Origin: Lethocerus indicus
Lineage: Eukaryota; Arthropoda; Insecta; Hemiptera; Belostomatidae
DNA length: 64,000 bases
Direction: 5' to 3'
Assembly (NCBI GenBank): GCA_019843655.1
Contig: JACDQD010000006.1
Span: 13,224,246 to 13,288,245 of the forward strand
Part shown: one piece after another, positions 49,450-62,802 of the stretch
How positions within the stretch are numbered: position 1 is the first letter of the stretch
Layout: every line of letters starts with the position of its first letter
Translations under genes and position numbers: made by a program
Notes under the pieces: generated by a model
What the model saw: the letters and a program-made list of their open reading frames with translations, nothing else
The model's database searches: none
Told to the model about the DNA's origin: nothing

Positions 49450-51649
49450 TCCACCATTCTCTCCACATTCAGTTGCTATCCGAAAACAGCGGATATCTTT
49501 ACGATTCTCCGTGAAGTTTTCGCGCTCCAAGTACGACGGAAACTTTAACATTCCGTGAAATTATTATCCCCCAAAAAAGTATCGAACAGTAAATATTTCC
49601 CCAAACTGAGAGTTAATGAATAGAATTGTTGCCACGAAATTATATAATAGCGACAACAACCATATCTGTCGATTCTTCAATTAGAGACAGGTGCAGATGG
49701 ATACACAGATATAGGAGCGGAGGCGGTCGAAACGTGTGTTGGGTATCTTGAGAAACTTATCCTTAAATAGATCAGACCAGGTGAACGCAATGCATCCTCA
49801 ATGTTGGTAATAACGGTATTTAGAAATGGACTGTTTATAGGTATCTTCTCTCACAATATTTTCTGAAAACAATTTCAGTATAACCGCTATAAATATGGGC
49901 TGATCACAGAGTATAATATATACTTTGTAGCATTTATGAAATTGACCATTACGTTTCTCAGTTAATAGATAGTACACTTACCACGTCGAAACGGATTTGA
50001 AATAGTTGTCCGTTTCGAGGGACAATAAGAAGTGTTACTTCTGCTGTTAACAGGAAAACCTTGCAGGCATTTATAATATATTCTTGTCTGAACAGTCTGT
50101 TTCAAACGTTCTAACGATTGATGGTTATTAACTGTGAAGGATAAATAATGAGCCATAAAATTGTTTTAGAAAGTAAGGTGTATAGAATGCAAGTACTCAC
50201 AACCCATTCCATTGTTCAATGACTACAATAATGCAACAATTTCTATATTTTTCATTCATTGAAATATATTTATAAATGTATATTGTGTTGGTTTGCCAGG
50301 ATATAAATTTATTATCATATTTCTAGTTAGTATTCTGGAGTTTATGTTATTTTAATGGATTAATGGATATCAATGGATACTGATGGAGTATCATGGCTTA
50401 GGTATTAAAAAAGTAATATAGTTATAGACTAAGAAAGGTAAATAAGGTCATCTAAGTAAATAACTATTCTAAAAATTAATTTCTATTGAATCAATTGTTG
50501 AATCAAACTTGTAAATTGATTGCAATTAACACAACCGCACGCATGAAACACCTGTCACTACCATTTTCGGAAGTTATTTTATCGAAAGATGCACTTATGT
50601 TTATTTGGAAGAAATTATGTAAAGTGACTTTACATGAAAGAATAATCAAAGATAAAAATATAGTGATATCAAAGAATATAGTGCTGATAGAAAGATTGCA
50701 GTAAGGACTAAATCACGTTAATCAAGACACATTTTAATTTCAAGAACGCATTTAACAGAGTGAAACAGGCTTTCCGTATTTTAAAATTGCTAAAATTATG
50801 AATTATTATAGCTCTCTCGTAAAAAACAAACACTATAATTAACTCCAGAAACAACTCCACATTTACTCTCATGATACGGGTTAACGAAAAGGAGACACCT
50901 GCTATATGCGAGATAATAAACCCAAGAGATATAAGAAGCCACTCGACCAAATTCCGACCGATCGAAAAATAAAACAATATTTTATATTGACGTCAGAGCC
51001 ATTAAGAATCGCGACAAAATCCGCGAGTGCTCTAATCTCCGGCTCCCTTTGTATTATCGGAGTGGCAACGTTAAAATGGTGTATGGTAGATGTATAAGAA
51101 ATGTGCATTTCTTGCTGTAACCGGCGAATAATCGGGTGGACGCAGAAAATCGCCAGGGTTATTATATTATTCCAAATGGGGCTCCTCGTTCACCGTCAGA
51201 CGGATATCTTAAATTAAGCAGTGTTAATGGCCCTCATAACTGGCCAAGGCCGGCGATATCTTATTTCAGCGGTTCTGGGTTCGAGGTATTTCGCGGGGAT
51301 ATAATTGGGGGGCTCTTTTTTCCGCTCTCTGGGTGGTGGGGGTTTTCTGTTAATCTGCCCCCCTCAGGAATTGCGCTACGCCGTGTCGCCGGTTTAATTT
51401 CGAACGGGCTCAATTCGAGGACGGCCCCACAATTGATATTCACATTTGCGCTGTGTTTCTCCCGCCTCGCTCGTGGTTTTTACGACCGCTCTCCCTCTTC
51501 CCTCACTCCCCGGATCCTCCGTTCGACGCTCTCCCCGCCCATTTGGCTTTACGTCCCCCGGCGTTTCCGAACACCGCCATGGGCCTGTTTTTATCGGCGC
51601 GGTTCATTAGGCCGGTAATAAACCCACGTGACGTCGCATTGTCGTTGAC
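49450..51649. other. non-coding stretch
   Basis: AT-rich to 51120, including imperfect ATGGAT-type repeats at about 50353-50395 and TTGACGTCA at about 50987. GC-richer from 51120 on, where a 160-codon plus frame without a domain (51136-51618) is not called. Confidence 0.5.
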
Positions 51650-51659
51650 GGGGGGGGGG
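51650..51659. repeat. poly-G run, 10 G
   Basis: Ten G. CACGTGACGTC, an overlapping E-box and CRE-like site, lies 25 bases upstream near 51625. Confidence 0.9.
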
Positions 51660-51827
51660 TGAAAGTTTTAACTCACACTGGAACCGATACCGAAATATAA
51701 TTCACTGTCATTTCTATTCTGTGCATGAAGTTCTGTGTCTAGTCCACGGGCGGCCACAGACCAACGAACACTGCTAATTGTAATTTTTCAGTATTAATTA
51801 AAAACGCAAATCGTTCGAGGGTTCAAA

Positions 51828-52030
51828 CGGGCAATTAATAGCGGCCCCAGGCGGGACGGGCCCCGGGCGCTTTGAAATATGCGTTCATTATAAAATAACG
51901 TTATTTTCCTTTCCTTGCATTTCATTAGTGTATTAGAGGCAAGCGGTCCGTCAAGATAGTGAGGGGGGGAGGCGGAGCGCTCACCAATTAGCCCCGACCC
52001 CGGCCGCACAACAATTATAACTGCCCCGAG
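51828..52030. other. GC blocks with TAAT cores, possible conserved non-coding element
   Basis: CAATTAATAGCGGCCCC and CGGGCCCCGGGCGC are followed by the 16-bp palindrome AAAATAACGTTATTTT (51892-51907), then TTAGTG, GGCGG and CAATTA blocks. Alternation of homeodomain-type TAAT cores with GC blocks is suggestive of a regulatory element but proves nothing without alignment. Confidence 0.25.
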
Positions 52031-52252
52031 TTACAGTCCCATGAAAGTGAACGAACTTTTACTGACGTTATACCGCACCGTGGAGAGAGAAAGACCGGCA
52101 GTCCGAGTTGGGGAAGATCTGAAAAGAATGAAAGATAATGCCAATTTGAATTGGGAATTCTGCTGTCGATTTAACGTATACAACCTTTCTCTTCGAAAGT
52201 AGGCATAACTAAAAGAGAGAGGTTGCCGTTTTACAGGCCCGGAGGATTTGCG

Positions 52253-52302
52253 TAAATTTAAGTATCCTATGTATCTATATATGTATAGGATACTTAAATT
52301 TA
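52253..52302. repeat. perfect hairpin, 18-bp stem and 14-nt loop
   Basis: TAAATTTAAGTATCCTAT (52253-52270) and ATAGGATACTTAAATTTA (52285-52302) are perfect reverse complements around GTATCTATATATGT. No flanking target duplication or longer terminal repeat is obvious. It could be a tiny inverted-repeat relic or a hairpin RNA source; it is short for a microRNA precursor. Confidence 0.75.
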
Positions 52303-54646
52303 TTAGGAAATATATATAGCGACACTTTAGTTCGTTTGGCGATATTACTAGTAAGAACACAAAAATTAGCTAACAATCACCTCTGACATTGTGAATAAAG
52401 CAGTGTAACATTTCAATACTGATAAATGAACTCGTTAATGTGTTTAAATTATTTCTCGGGGGCCACGAGCGTTTGGTACATTCATTTGGGCCCTAAGGTA
52501 GGTCGGTTCGGGGTTATTGTCATTACCAGTAACATAATGGGGCTTTTACGTGCTACACCTGCCGATGGGGTATCCTGCCAGCTCTGTCGAATTCATGTGA
52601 GATATGCATTTATTTTTGCTATTTTATCATTGTTGAGAGTTTCAAAATGTTTGTTCTGTTTTTCGAGTCGCTTTCAGAGGTTAGGCGTTATATCTAACAA
52701 CAATGCAATGATATTGTTTCATCTGTATGTCACTGACAACGCAAACTAGCTGCGAAATAATGAATTTAACAATAACAGCACTGCAATTTGAATAACGTAT
52801 TAACAGAATGACTGAGCTATAGGTAGAACTAGGGTATACGAAACGTGAGACGTAGCAATAGCAGAATGCAGCTTAGGAATTCTCTCAGAGCCTGTAGTCT
52901 CCCCGAGGGAATCCTACCCAGATAAACCGTCAGATGTTGTTCATTATCAAATATCCAATTCTCCACCTCCTACTCTCTGATCTTCTCAAACGTGGGCGTT
53001 TCAAAGACATCAACGGTATTTGTTTGGTTTCAAAAGGCTACGAGAACTGGGCGTCTAACTCATATTTATACATATACCGGATCCTATAAACTGCACAATA
53101 TCAAAGTGTGAGAATATTACAGACGGCGTCGGGAGAATAAAATTAAAATGGTTTAAGATAATTTGGTATGAGGGAATATTATCATAAAGTTTTGAATTTG
53201 TATGCCTAATCGGTTTTCACATCGGATGTACATTTCAAATATTTTAGTCTGCATTTTAGTGGACAGCCAGGAAACCATAAATTTTATTTGAGTACATTTT
53301 GGAGGTTACTTTAGTAGAATTTCGGCGGTGGCGGTATCAGACATTTTCTCGGTGTCCACTGCCAGGCCGTAATTGGCAGTTATCTCGGATTTTGGCGACA
53401 CATTTTGAAAATTCCCTTATTAGACTTTTCTGCGCTGTCGCAATTTATTTGGAAAACCTAAATATATTCATTTTGGGTGCGAAATATTCGTGAAAGTTCG
53501 TGTGAGAACATCAGAGTATTAAAAATTAATGTTGCTATACAAATATACTTTCTAGTTTAGCAGTATATAGATCTTATATATAGTTCATGAACTGCATTTG
53601 TTAAAAAAAAAATAAACACCAAGAAACTAAAGTAGCTTGCTCTAAAATAAACTCTACCAATAAATATTTAGCAAAATATATGGATTATTTATGAATTTTT
53701 TCTATAGGAGTCTCTAAACATTATGTTAATGTGCCACTACGTAGTATTGATGAATGCTGGTTTTACTAACGGTATTGAACCGAAGTTAAGTTTTGTTATA
53801 GTGGTACATTTAATGCCCATTTACTTCGATCGTTTTGATTTCATATTTAATCGGTTATTGCCCTCAAAATGTCTGCGGAGTTGGATCGACCGTGAATGAC
53901 TCTGCACATACCGCATATTGAATTACCAAATATTACGTCTCCGGGTCGGTGTGCGGAAGCGTGTTGTAACCAGATTAAGAGCAATATGATTTTATTAAAC
54001 GGATAAACAAATCCCGCGTGGTCGGCAGTGTCGGGGACGGGGCCCAAAATATCCACCGCTAATAGGTTTGCGAAGGGCCCACCACCAGGTTTCACTGTAA
54101 CTACACTGTTACTGTCCATTACATGTATGGCTTCGAGTAGGAACAGCATTCTAATTGATTTAACATATAACATCGCGAATTGTTCGAGTGGATGGGACAT
54201 TAGCAGTAAAGTGCCCAGCGTTGATAAGATACTTAATAGCGGCCAAGTACTTCTTGATATTAAGGACGGAAAAATAACGAATGCCAGTATCTGAGACGAG
54301 TCAAGTTTCAAACCAAAGTGATGGGAATAAAAATGATTTAATTAGTTCTTAAAATTTATAAAAAAACATATTTTTTTATTTAGTATTCTATTAGTCCTAT
54401 GCTTCGGCCATCGTCAGTATCCTTCCGATATCAGTATTTTCCACACTAATTGATAGAAAATATGTTACTAAAAGCTCGAGAACAGCAGATCCAACATTGG
54501 AAGGAATCAGCGAGTGTTTGATATAGTTTGCGAACATACGATATAAGACATTTATGTAGTATAGGAAAAAACTAATAATTATTAAAAAATCAATAATCAA
54601 TATACATATATGCTATATATTCTACCCTTCTTTCAACAACGTGTAG
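52303..54646. other. non-coding stretch
   Basis: AT-rich. A 154-codon minus frame (53847-54311) overlaps a plus frame containing SPGRCAEACCNQIKSN (about 53935-53985); neither matches a family firmly. CTGACGATGGCCGAAGC on the minus strand at about 54417-54401 is a hammerhead 5'-core echo. Confidence 0.45.
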
Positions 54647-54835
54647 CTTCGAGACAGACGTTTCCAGATGCCTCTGTGGATAAAGGTTGATTGCGGTAAC
54701 GGCCAGGTGTGCCGGAAGCAACAGTGCTCAGTGACCTCGCTTATTTCGCGACTGTGTGATATTGAGAATTTCGAAAACTTTAACGGAAGATTCCAATTAG
54801 GAATTGTACATATTTCAGCTTTCCATGTACACTGA
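54647..54835 (+). CDS. possible exon with ADAM-like cysteine-rich motif
   Basis: Seen: after a pyrimidine-containing tract ending in TAG (54644-54646), a frame stays open for 62 codons to TGA at 54833-54835. It contains CGNGQVCRKQQC at 54692-54727. This has the cysteine spacing C-x5-C-x4-C plus CG.G.VCR..QC, the usual pattern in the cysteine-rich region of ADAM/reprolysin metalloproteases. The rest (SVTSLISRLCDIENFENFNG...) is not diagnostic. No zinc-binding HExxH motif or other ADAM domain was found nearby, and no good donor follows. An 80-codon frame on the opposite strand overlaps it. It may be a lone exon, a pseudo-exon or a coincidence. Confidence 0.25.
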   Translation, partial: LRDRRFQMPLWIKVDCGNGQVCRKQQCSVTSLISRLCDIENFENFNGRFQLGIVHISAFHVH

Positions 54836-55293
54836 GTTATGCCTCTTCTACCGTATATGGGCACCTTTCAACTATTATTGAGATACTGCGGCTTTATATC
54901 AGGAATTTTGATGGGAAGCAGTTCAGGATCTGAAATATAATGAGAACTCTGTGGTTAATTTTTCTTTCAATTAACTTTCCACGCACTTTTCTGTCTGCTG
55001 AATTCAAATTTTCAGTTCAAGGAAATGGTCTAGCTGACCGGGGCGTACTCGTTAGAAACCCAAAAATGGAATTGTGAGCGTTTCGAAACTGATATATCTT
55101 TCAGAGTTGGGAAAGTCCCATAGCATTTCCATCGGTCTGTTGGGTTCTAACGTTGAGGAATATTAAAACATCATTGAGCGGGCGATAGCCAACCGGCGGG
55201 AGGAGGTCCGCTACCTGTTTGACTGACACAAAAACCTTCGGAAAGAATTTTAGAAAGATTCAGTGCTCCCTCTCACCGGGGGAAACGTCGCTG
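54836..55293. other. non-coding stretch
   Basis: Nothing recognised. Confidence 0.5.

Positions 55294-57974
<2,681 letters not shown>

Positions 57975-58038
<64 letters not shown>
57975..58038. repeat. (TA)n microsatellite
   Basis: TA repeat of 64 bases with one G substitution at 58030. It lies about 20 bases upstream of the best-preserved copy of the hammerhead-bearing repeat. Confidence 0.97.
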
Positions 58039-58058
58039 ATATTGAAAATATATTCAGG

Positions 58059-58215
58059 ACAGTACAAGTGACAGTGGCAGTGCAGTGAGGATGCCCGAAA
58101 AACATCCAAAGTGCCAACAGTGACTAACATCGCTACTGAAGATGGCGAGCAGCCGAAACCGGTCTAGCAAATGACCAAACCAGCGAGAGGTGACAGAAAC
58201 ACCACAAACCTAGGA
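58059..58215 (+). mobile_element. best-preserved copy of the hammerhead-bearing repeat
   Basis: Blocks in order: ACAGTAC[A]AGTGACAGTGGC, GCAGTGAGGATGCCCGAAAA, ACATCCAAAGTGCCAACAGT, GACTAACATCGCTA, the hammerhead core, then AATGACCAAACCAGCGAGAG and GTGACAGAAACACC. The order and sequence match the reverse complements of 3206-3381 and 21403-21545. GGATG and CATCC form a mini-hairpin in every copy. The far end (CACAAACCTAGGATATTC) is a diverged form of the terminal repeat seen at 3206. It has no coding capacity. Confidence 0.6.
58132..58168 (+). ncRNA. minimal type I hammerhead ribozyme motif
   Basis: Helix I: GCTA (58132-58135) with TAGC (58165-58168). Core CTGAAGA (58136-58142). Helix II: GGC (58144-58146) with GCC (58152-58154), loop GAGCA. 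Core GAA (58155-58157). Helix III: ACC (58158-58160) with GGT (58161-58163), no loop. Cleavage would follow C58164. All invariant hammerhead bases are present. Known: minimal hammerheads with a very short helix III occur in Penelope-like elements and animal retrozymes and are thought to act as dimers. Departure: an extra U (58143) lies between A9 and helix II, so activity is uncertain. Other copies here are more decayed. Confidence 0.6.
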
Positions 58216-60458
58216 TATTCTGAATCGTTTAAGGCTGCACGAGCTTCACAGTCCGCAGTGCAACGGGGAATAATCTCCCCAGTGAATTTATAGAATAGAT
58301 GTTACGGGTAGCCACAAATTGCTGGTAGGAAGCTTTCTATGTCTGGTAATTTTAGTTCATAAAATCTTGCCAAGAGCGTAGAAACAATTGTGAGACTCCT
58401 GAATCCACCGCTTCACTTTTTAAATAACCAATTACTCGAGTGGCTCACTTCAAATCCAGGACGATCCCATATCCGGATCGCGATAATTTCACTCAAATTC
58501 AAAGATTCTGCGAACATTTCGACTTTGTAAACTCGGTAATTCCCGGCCGAACACATTTAACGATCTCGAATTCCCCATTATAAAATCCTAGCCAGTGTCT
58601 GGCCAATTAAGCCGCGCGGTTAATTTGCCTAGGCCCCGGGCTTCATTACTCGACACGCTGCGAATAATTACCCGAACGGGCGAGACGGGTTAATCGTTGT
58701 ATTTTATTTCTACCTTTCCCTGTACGTTTACGAGTTGCGGATGTGCAGGCGGAGGGGGTACATCGCCACCGCCGGTAATTGGGCCTCTGCTTTACAAATT
58801 GGTACTCGACTGCATTCAGTACTAATATTATATATAGTGGAACTGTTTAGAAGTCCGGTTGAAATACACCAAGAACAATGTGAAAATATTTCGACAGATA
58901 CAGCAGAAACGGCCTGGTCCATAGTTATTTGTACTAATTGCCTATTAAGATAGAAGAAACGAGTTTGAGCAATTGATCCGGACGAGGTATCCGCAGACCG
59001 AGGGTCTAGACGGCGGCGACACTGTTATCGAATTAATTATTCCTTTGCGTGTTTTTCATTTGATTAAGCGGCCTATCGAGTTTTCCCGTGCCCGACCATT
59101 ATCCGAACGTAAGTTTATAAAGAAGTACGTATCAATACTTTTACAAATGCACCCGCAAAATCATTTAATTTTGTGGATGTATATTTTAGTCTCCAGAGTA
59201 ACCAAAAATGACTTTAGTAATAAGTCTAGTAGAATTCTAACGTTCCTGTGCTTTGATTTAGGAATCAACATTTGTCAGGAACGCAGACATTCGTATATAA
59301 AGCGGTGTGAATGATTAAATAAAAAGAGACTCCAGAATATTATGAAATACGACCGAATAACTGACAAATTTATGATGGCTACGATAATGTTTTGATTGGC
59401 AGAGCATTTTTTTCAGTAATAAACCGCTGGCAAGATTTTTAATTTGACATGCATAACACGAAAAATCGTCGGAGCGTTGAAAACACTTTTTTTTAATGGG
59501 GGCGTATTCCGTTATAAATGTAATAAGTTCCTCGTAGTATCGGTTAATTAAGCGAACATGACATAAGTCGATAGGAAAGGTAGAGAGCAGTAGGGTGATG
59601 GACGGGTACAGAGAAGATGCATTTCGGAAGAGATATTTCGGGACCAGACATTGCGATATTACGGGAAGTTAAAAGGGCTGTTGAATGAAACTGAATTGTA
59701 TTCCGTCTCGAGATATAATTGGATAGAGGCGTTAACTAATTAGTTTTAATCGGTTAAGACCGACGAGAGCGGTCGGCTAATGAATTAATGTTCCTTGTCA
59801 GGCATCAATTACGTGTTTAGAGAATACTATCTGGTTTACAGATCTGGACCCCGGTGACCTGGAACGGGGACTCGATCGCGGAGGCGCCCACTCGGACTGA
59901 GGCTGGAAAGGATATTATTAGGTGAAACAATGGACCCCCTAATTAGTCTGCAGTCTGAGGCCCACAAATGGCCCGCCGCGGCGGCACAATACTTCCGAGA
60001 CGTACTCTGCCCTTCTTACTCAAAACTTATTTCGGATGTCCCCAACCGACTACCGGTTAGTAAAACAGTTCTTTCCTAAAACGAAAAGTTGGATGTCCGT
60101 CCTTAATAATGGTGACGGACACCACCGTCTGGTTTCAAACTGTTTTTGAGAAAATCACTTTGACAAATCCTTCATGACAGACCGAGTGGTGCGTCTACTG
60201 GTCGGTCAGAAATCATTGAAATTGAACCGTAGAATTTTAAGATTTATTTCAAACAGATGGAGGGGTTTTTTTTATCAGTTTTGTAACACAATAATATCGT
60301 ATCGAACATTGAATCTCTCATCGTGATTGATACCTGTTTTGAAAACGGCATTGTTTGAATTCGGTCTTGCATCATTATGTCAGTCTGCATCAAAAGTTCT
60401 TCTCGGAAAACGTACTGTACTCGTTTCATCGGAGGCTGATAAATCCAATTTGCCGGCC
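58216..60458. other. non-coding stretch with GC/TAAT patches
   Basis: 58560-58720 alternates GC blocks (CCGCGCGG, GGCCCCGGGC) with AATTAA/TAAT cores, like 51828-52030. CCGCCGCGGCGG at 59973-59984 is a 12-bp palindrome. Frames of up to 113 codons (58973-59314) have no domain. Confidence 0.45.
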
Positions 60459-60483
60459 GTTCACTTCACCTGGGGAAGTGAAC
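60459..60483. repeat. perfect 9-bp hairpin
   Basis: GTTCACTTC (60459-60467), loop ACCTGGG, GAAGTGAAC (60475-60483). Confidence 0.6.
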
Positions 60484-61106
60484 TGCCATAAACCAATTTC
60501 CGATTGCAACGATAGCGTGCAATGTACGTACCACTTAACTGCATGCTCTGGCTCCGCTGTAATAGGAACGTTCGCTATGTACGTTTCAATTATCGCGAGG
60601 TAACACTGTCGGATTCAAAATGTAATGTACATACATGCGCACGTGTTATTAGTCACCGGGTGGACATTAACATGACAAATCAGCATCTAGTCATTTGGGA
60701 AGCTTGTTATAGCCATGCCTGAATTTGGATATATTCAAAATAGTTATTATTAAGAAACTATAGGTTTTTCTTTAAAGGCCTAAGCGCACCTTCGTAGGTC
60801 ACGGCAAACTAATTAACTAAATTATTTTACGCACCGAATCCAAGAATTGTGGGTTTCGAGTTCGCAAGGAAGTTAAAAGGTTGGACGTTCTACAAAAATT
60901 AATTTTGGTATTTATTTACACGCATATTCCTTTACTCCATTATTACGAATGCACTTTACTCTATTCGGCAGTTTCGGTTAACGCAGTGGGGGCCAAGTAG
61001 GACCTGGCGCATATCGCTGTTAGTGGTATGCCTATTGGAGGACATTTGACACGTCACGTTCGTTGGTTACCCACCGAACACAATACACACTAATTTGGGG
61101 GTCCTT
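60484..61106. other. non-coding stretch, possible 3' region of a minus-strand gene
   Basis: AATAAA on the minus strand at 60916-60911 lies about 190 bases downstream of the candidate stop codon at 61109-61107. Nothing else recognised. Confidence 0.3.
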
Positions 61107-61281
61107 CTATAGTGGTTTGAGGACCCTCTTCCTTATGGTATGTCGTTTTTTTGGGGGGTTTTCTGAGGCATTGAGGGCAGGTTTCAAAGTTTTTCCAGCT
61201 AGTATGATGTCGGTTAGCTCTGGTATCCGTGCTGCGTCAACAGTCCATGTTCTTGACTGTATGCCCAGGCTAATTCGCTGT
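61107..61281 (-). CDS. possible last coding exon on the minus strand
   Basis: Seen: acceptor GCTTTATTCATGCTAG (AG at 61283-61282), one base, then 57 open codons starting QRISLGIQSRTWTVDAARIP. They run through a basic tail (PPKKRHTIRKRVLKPL) to TAG at 61109-61107. The frame is also open back to 61334. The peptide is hydrophilic with a lysine/arginine-rich C-terminus; no family is recognised. A poly(A) hexamer lies downstream at 60916-60911. No upstream partner exon was confidently found between 61.3 and 64 kb. Open runs of this length are common by chance here. Confidence 0.2.
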
Positions 61282-62678
61282 CTAGCATGAATAAAGCAGT
61301 CGAAATTCCACGATTCATTTGTTACCAGATGTTGCTAACTACCTTAATGAATTTGTGGACGGTCTAGGTTTACTTTTCCCTTTAGAAACCTGGGAACATT
61401 CACGAGGTTCGGAAGGATCTGACAAAAAGACGTTTCCCCGGAAAGTGTTACAAACAGAAGTATTTCCGTTCAAATAAAATGAAATGTCGATGATTGTTTT
61501 CCGTCCTGCCAAGTAATTTTCGTAAAACCTTAGACTTCCCTGCGGAGAAACATCCGATCAAGATAATGTGACGACGGCGTGCCAAAATTGTATGACTAAT
61601 CTTGGGTGAAAAAACGGATGACGGTAATTTCACTGATGAGTAAAACCAGGATGTTAATATCTGGCCATTCTTCTTTTCCCTATGGCGTTTTAGCCCTCCA
61701 AGGAGCATGGTCAACAATAAAGCTCCACACCTGCCTCAAGTCGTCTTCCACGTCTTGCAGCTATCTCTCTGGCGGGTTATCCGGTTCGAATCTCCTGGCT
61801 TACCATTTAATATCTTATTTGGAACTATGTCCAATTTCGCAAGGTTCTGTACAGTTCATGAATTGTATTTCCTATGTTAAAAAGTGAACACAAAATTTGT
61901 GAATATGGCTTGTTTTGAGTTTTAACTCACTCGCACTTAAAAGTATATCTTCTATATCTACCTCCGGATGCTCTGATTTATTCAGAACTGGGTATTAAGG
62001 AAAGGAAGAAGGCGTTGTCCAATTATTTCTTTTGTTAATTAAAAGGAAGGATTATTTCTTTTGTTATATTTGATTGTTTCTCAGATAATGATCAGGATTT
62101 TAATTGTCAAGATAAACATACACACGAGGAAAAATAGTGTATGGTGACGATATCGGCTCATTACGGCTTTCCGCCGATGAGCAGACCTCGGCTGGGCCGA
62201 AAATCTCTTTCAAAATTTACGTTCAGAATATCGGACTTTCAACATGTCAGAACCGTCCTCCCTGAATTATTCCCACAAAATTTTCTCGGACGTTACGACA
62301 CCTGATGGGTTAGAATCGCGGTCGAAAGTCATTCTGATAAGAACTGTCGTATCACCCACAGTCCAATGATTCAGAGGACGTTGTTTTTCGTTATTCAATC
62401 TACTGCAGATAACGAATCCCTGTTTTTGTAAGAAGTATTTCTTTTCACTAACTGAACACAATTTCACCCTACTTCTTTCAAGCTAGGGAGAGAATTACAC
62501 TTTTTCAAACGAATAATTCCTGCTTTGCCAATATATGCTAGGTAATTTATAATTTATACTTCATACATTATACAGAATGAAAAGGAGATAAATACTTATT
62601 GTGTGTGTAAGAAGACTTGATTTATTAAGATGAAATGGTCGGCGTCCGTCCATCCGACGATTCTGTTCTTTTGCACAG
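61282..62678. other. non-coding stretch with a 16-bp direct repeat
   Basis: ATTATTTCTTTTGTTA occurs at 62022-62037 and again at 62051-62066. Otherwise AT-rich without recognised genes. The short minus frames at 61448-61717 and 62267-62467 have no domain. Confidence 0.5.
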
Positions 62679-62802
62679 ATCAACCCGCGACAGGCTTCCA
62701 TTCGATATGAATATTTCCAGAAATACTTGGATGTACACGCAGAGTACTCCAACCTAGGCCGGATTCGGATTCTCTGTGGCGTCGAATGACTTAACCGTCA
62801 GC
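62679..62802 (+). ncRNA. possible spliced non-coding exon
   Basis: Seen: strong acceptor GATTCTGTTCTTTTGCACAG ending at 62678, and a strong donor, CAGC|GTAAGTA, at 62803. The 124-nt segment has stops in all three frames, so it would be untranslated leader or a non-coding RNA exon. One frame (INPRQASIRYEYFQKYLDVH...) stays open for about 36 codons and ends 22 bases before the donor. Confidence 0.2.

Noticed and set aside
53847..54311. 154-codon minus-strand frame and the overlapping plus frame with SPGRCAEACCNQ
   Set aside because: Neither strand shows a full domain; the cysteine pattern on the plus strand is too short to assign to a PAN or disintegrin family.
61755..61800. CCGGTTCGAATCTCC, resembling a tRNA B box
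   Set aside because: The T-arm does not pair and no A box or acceptor stem is present.
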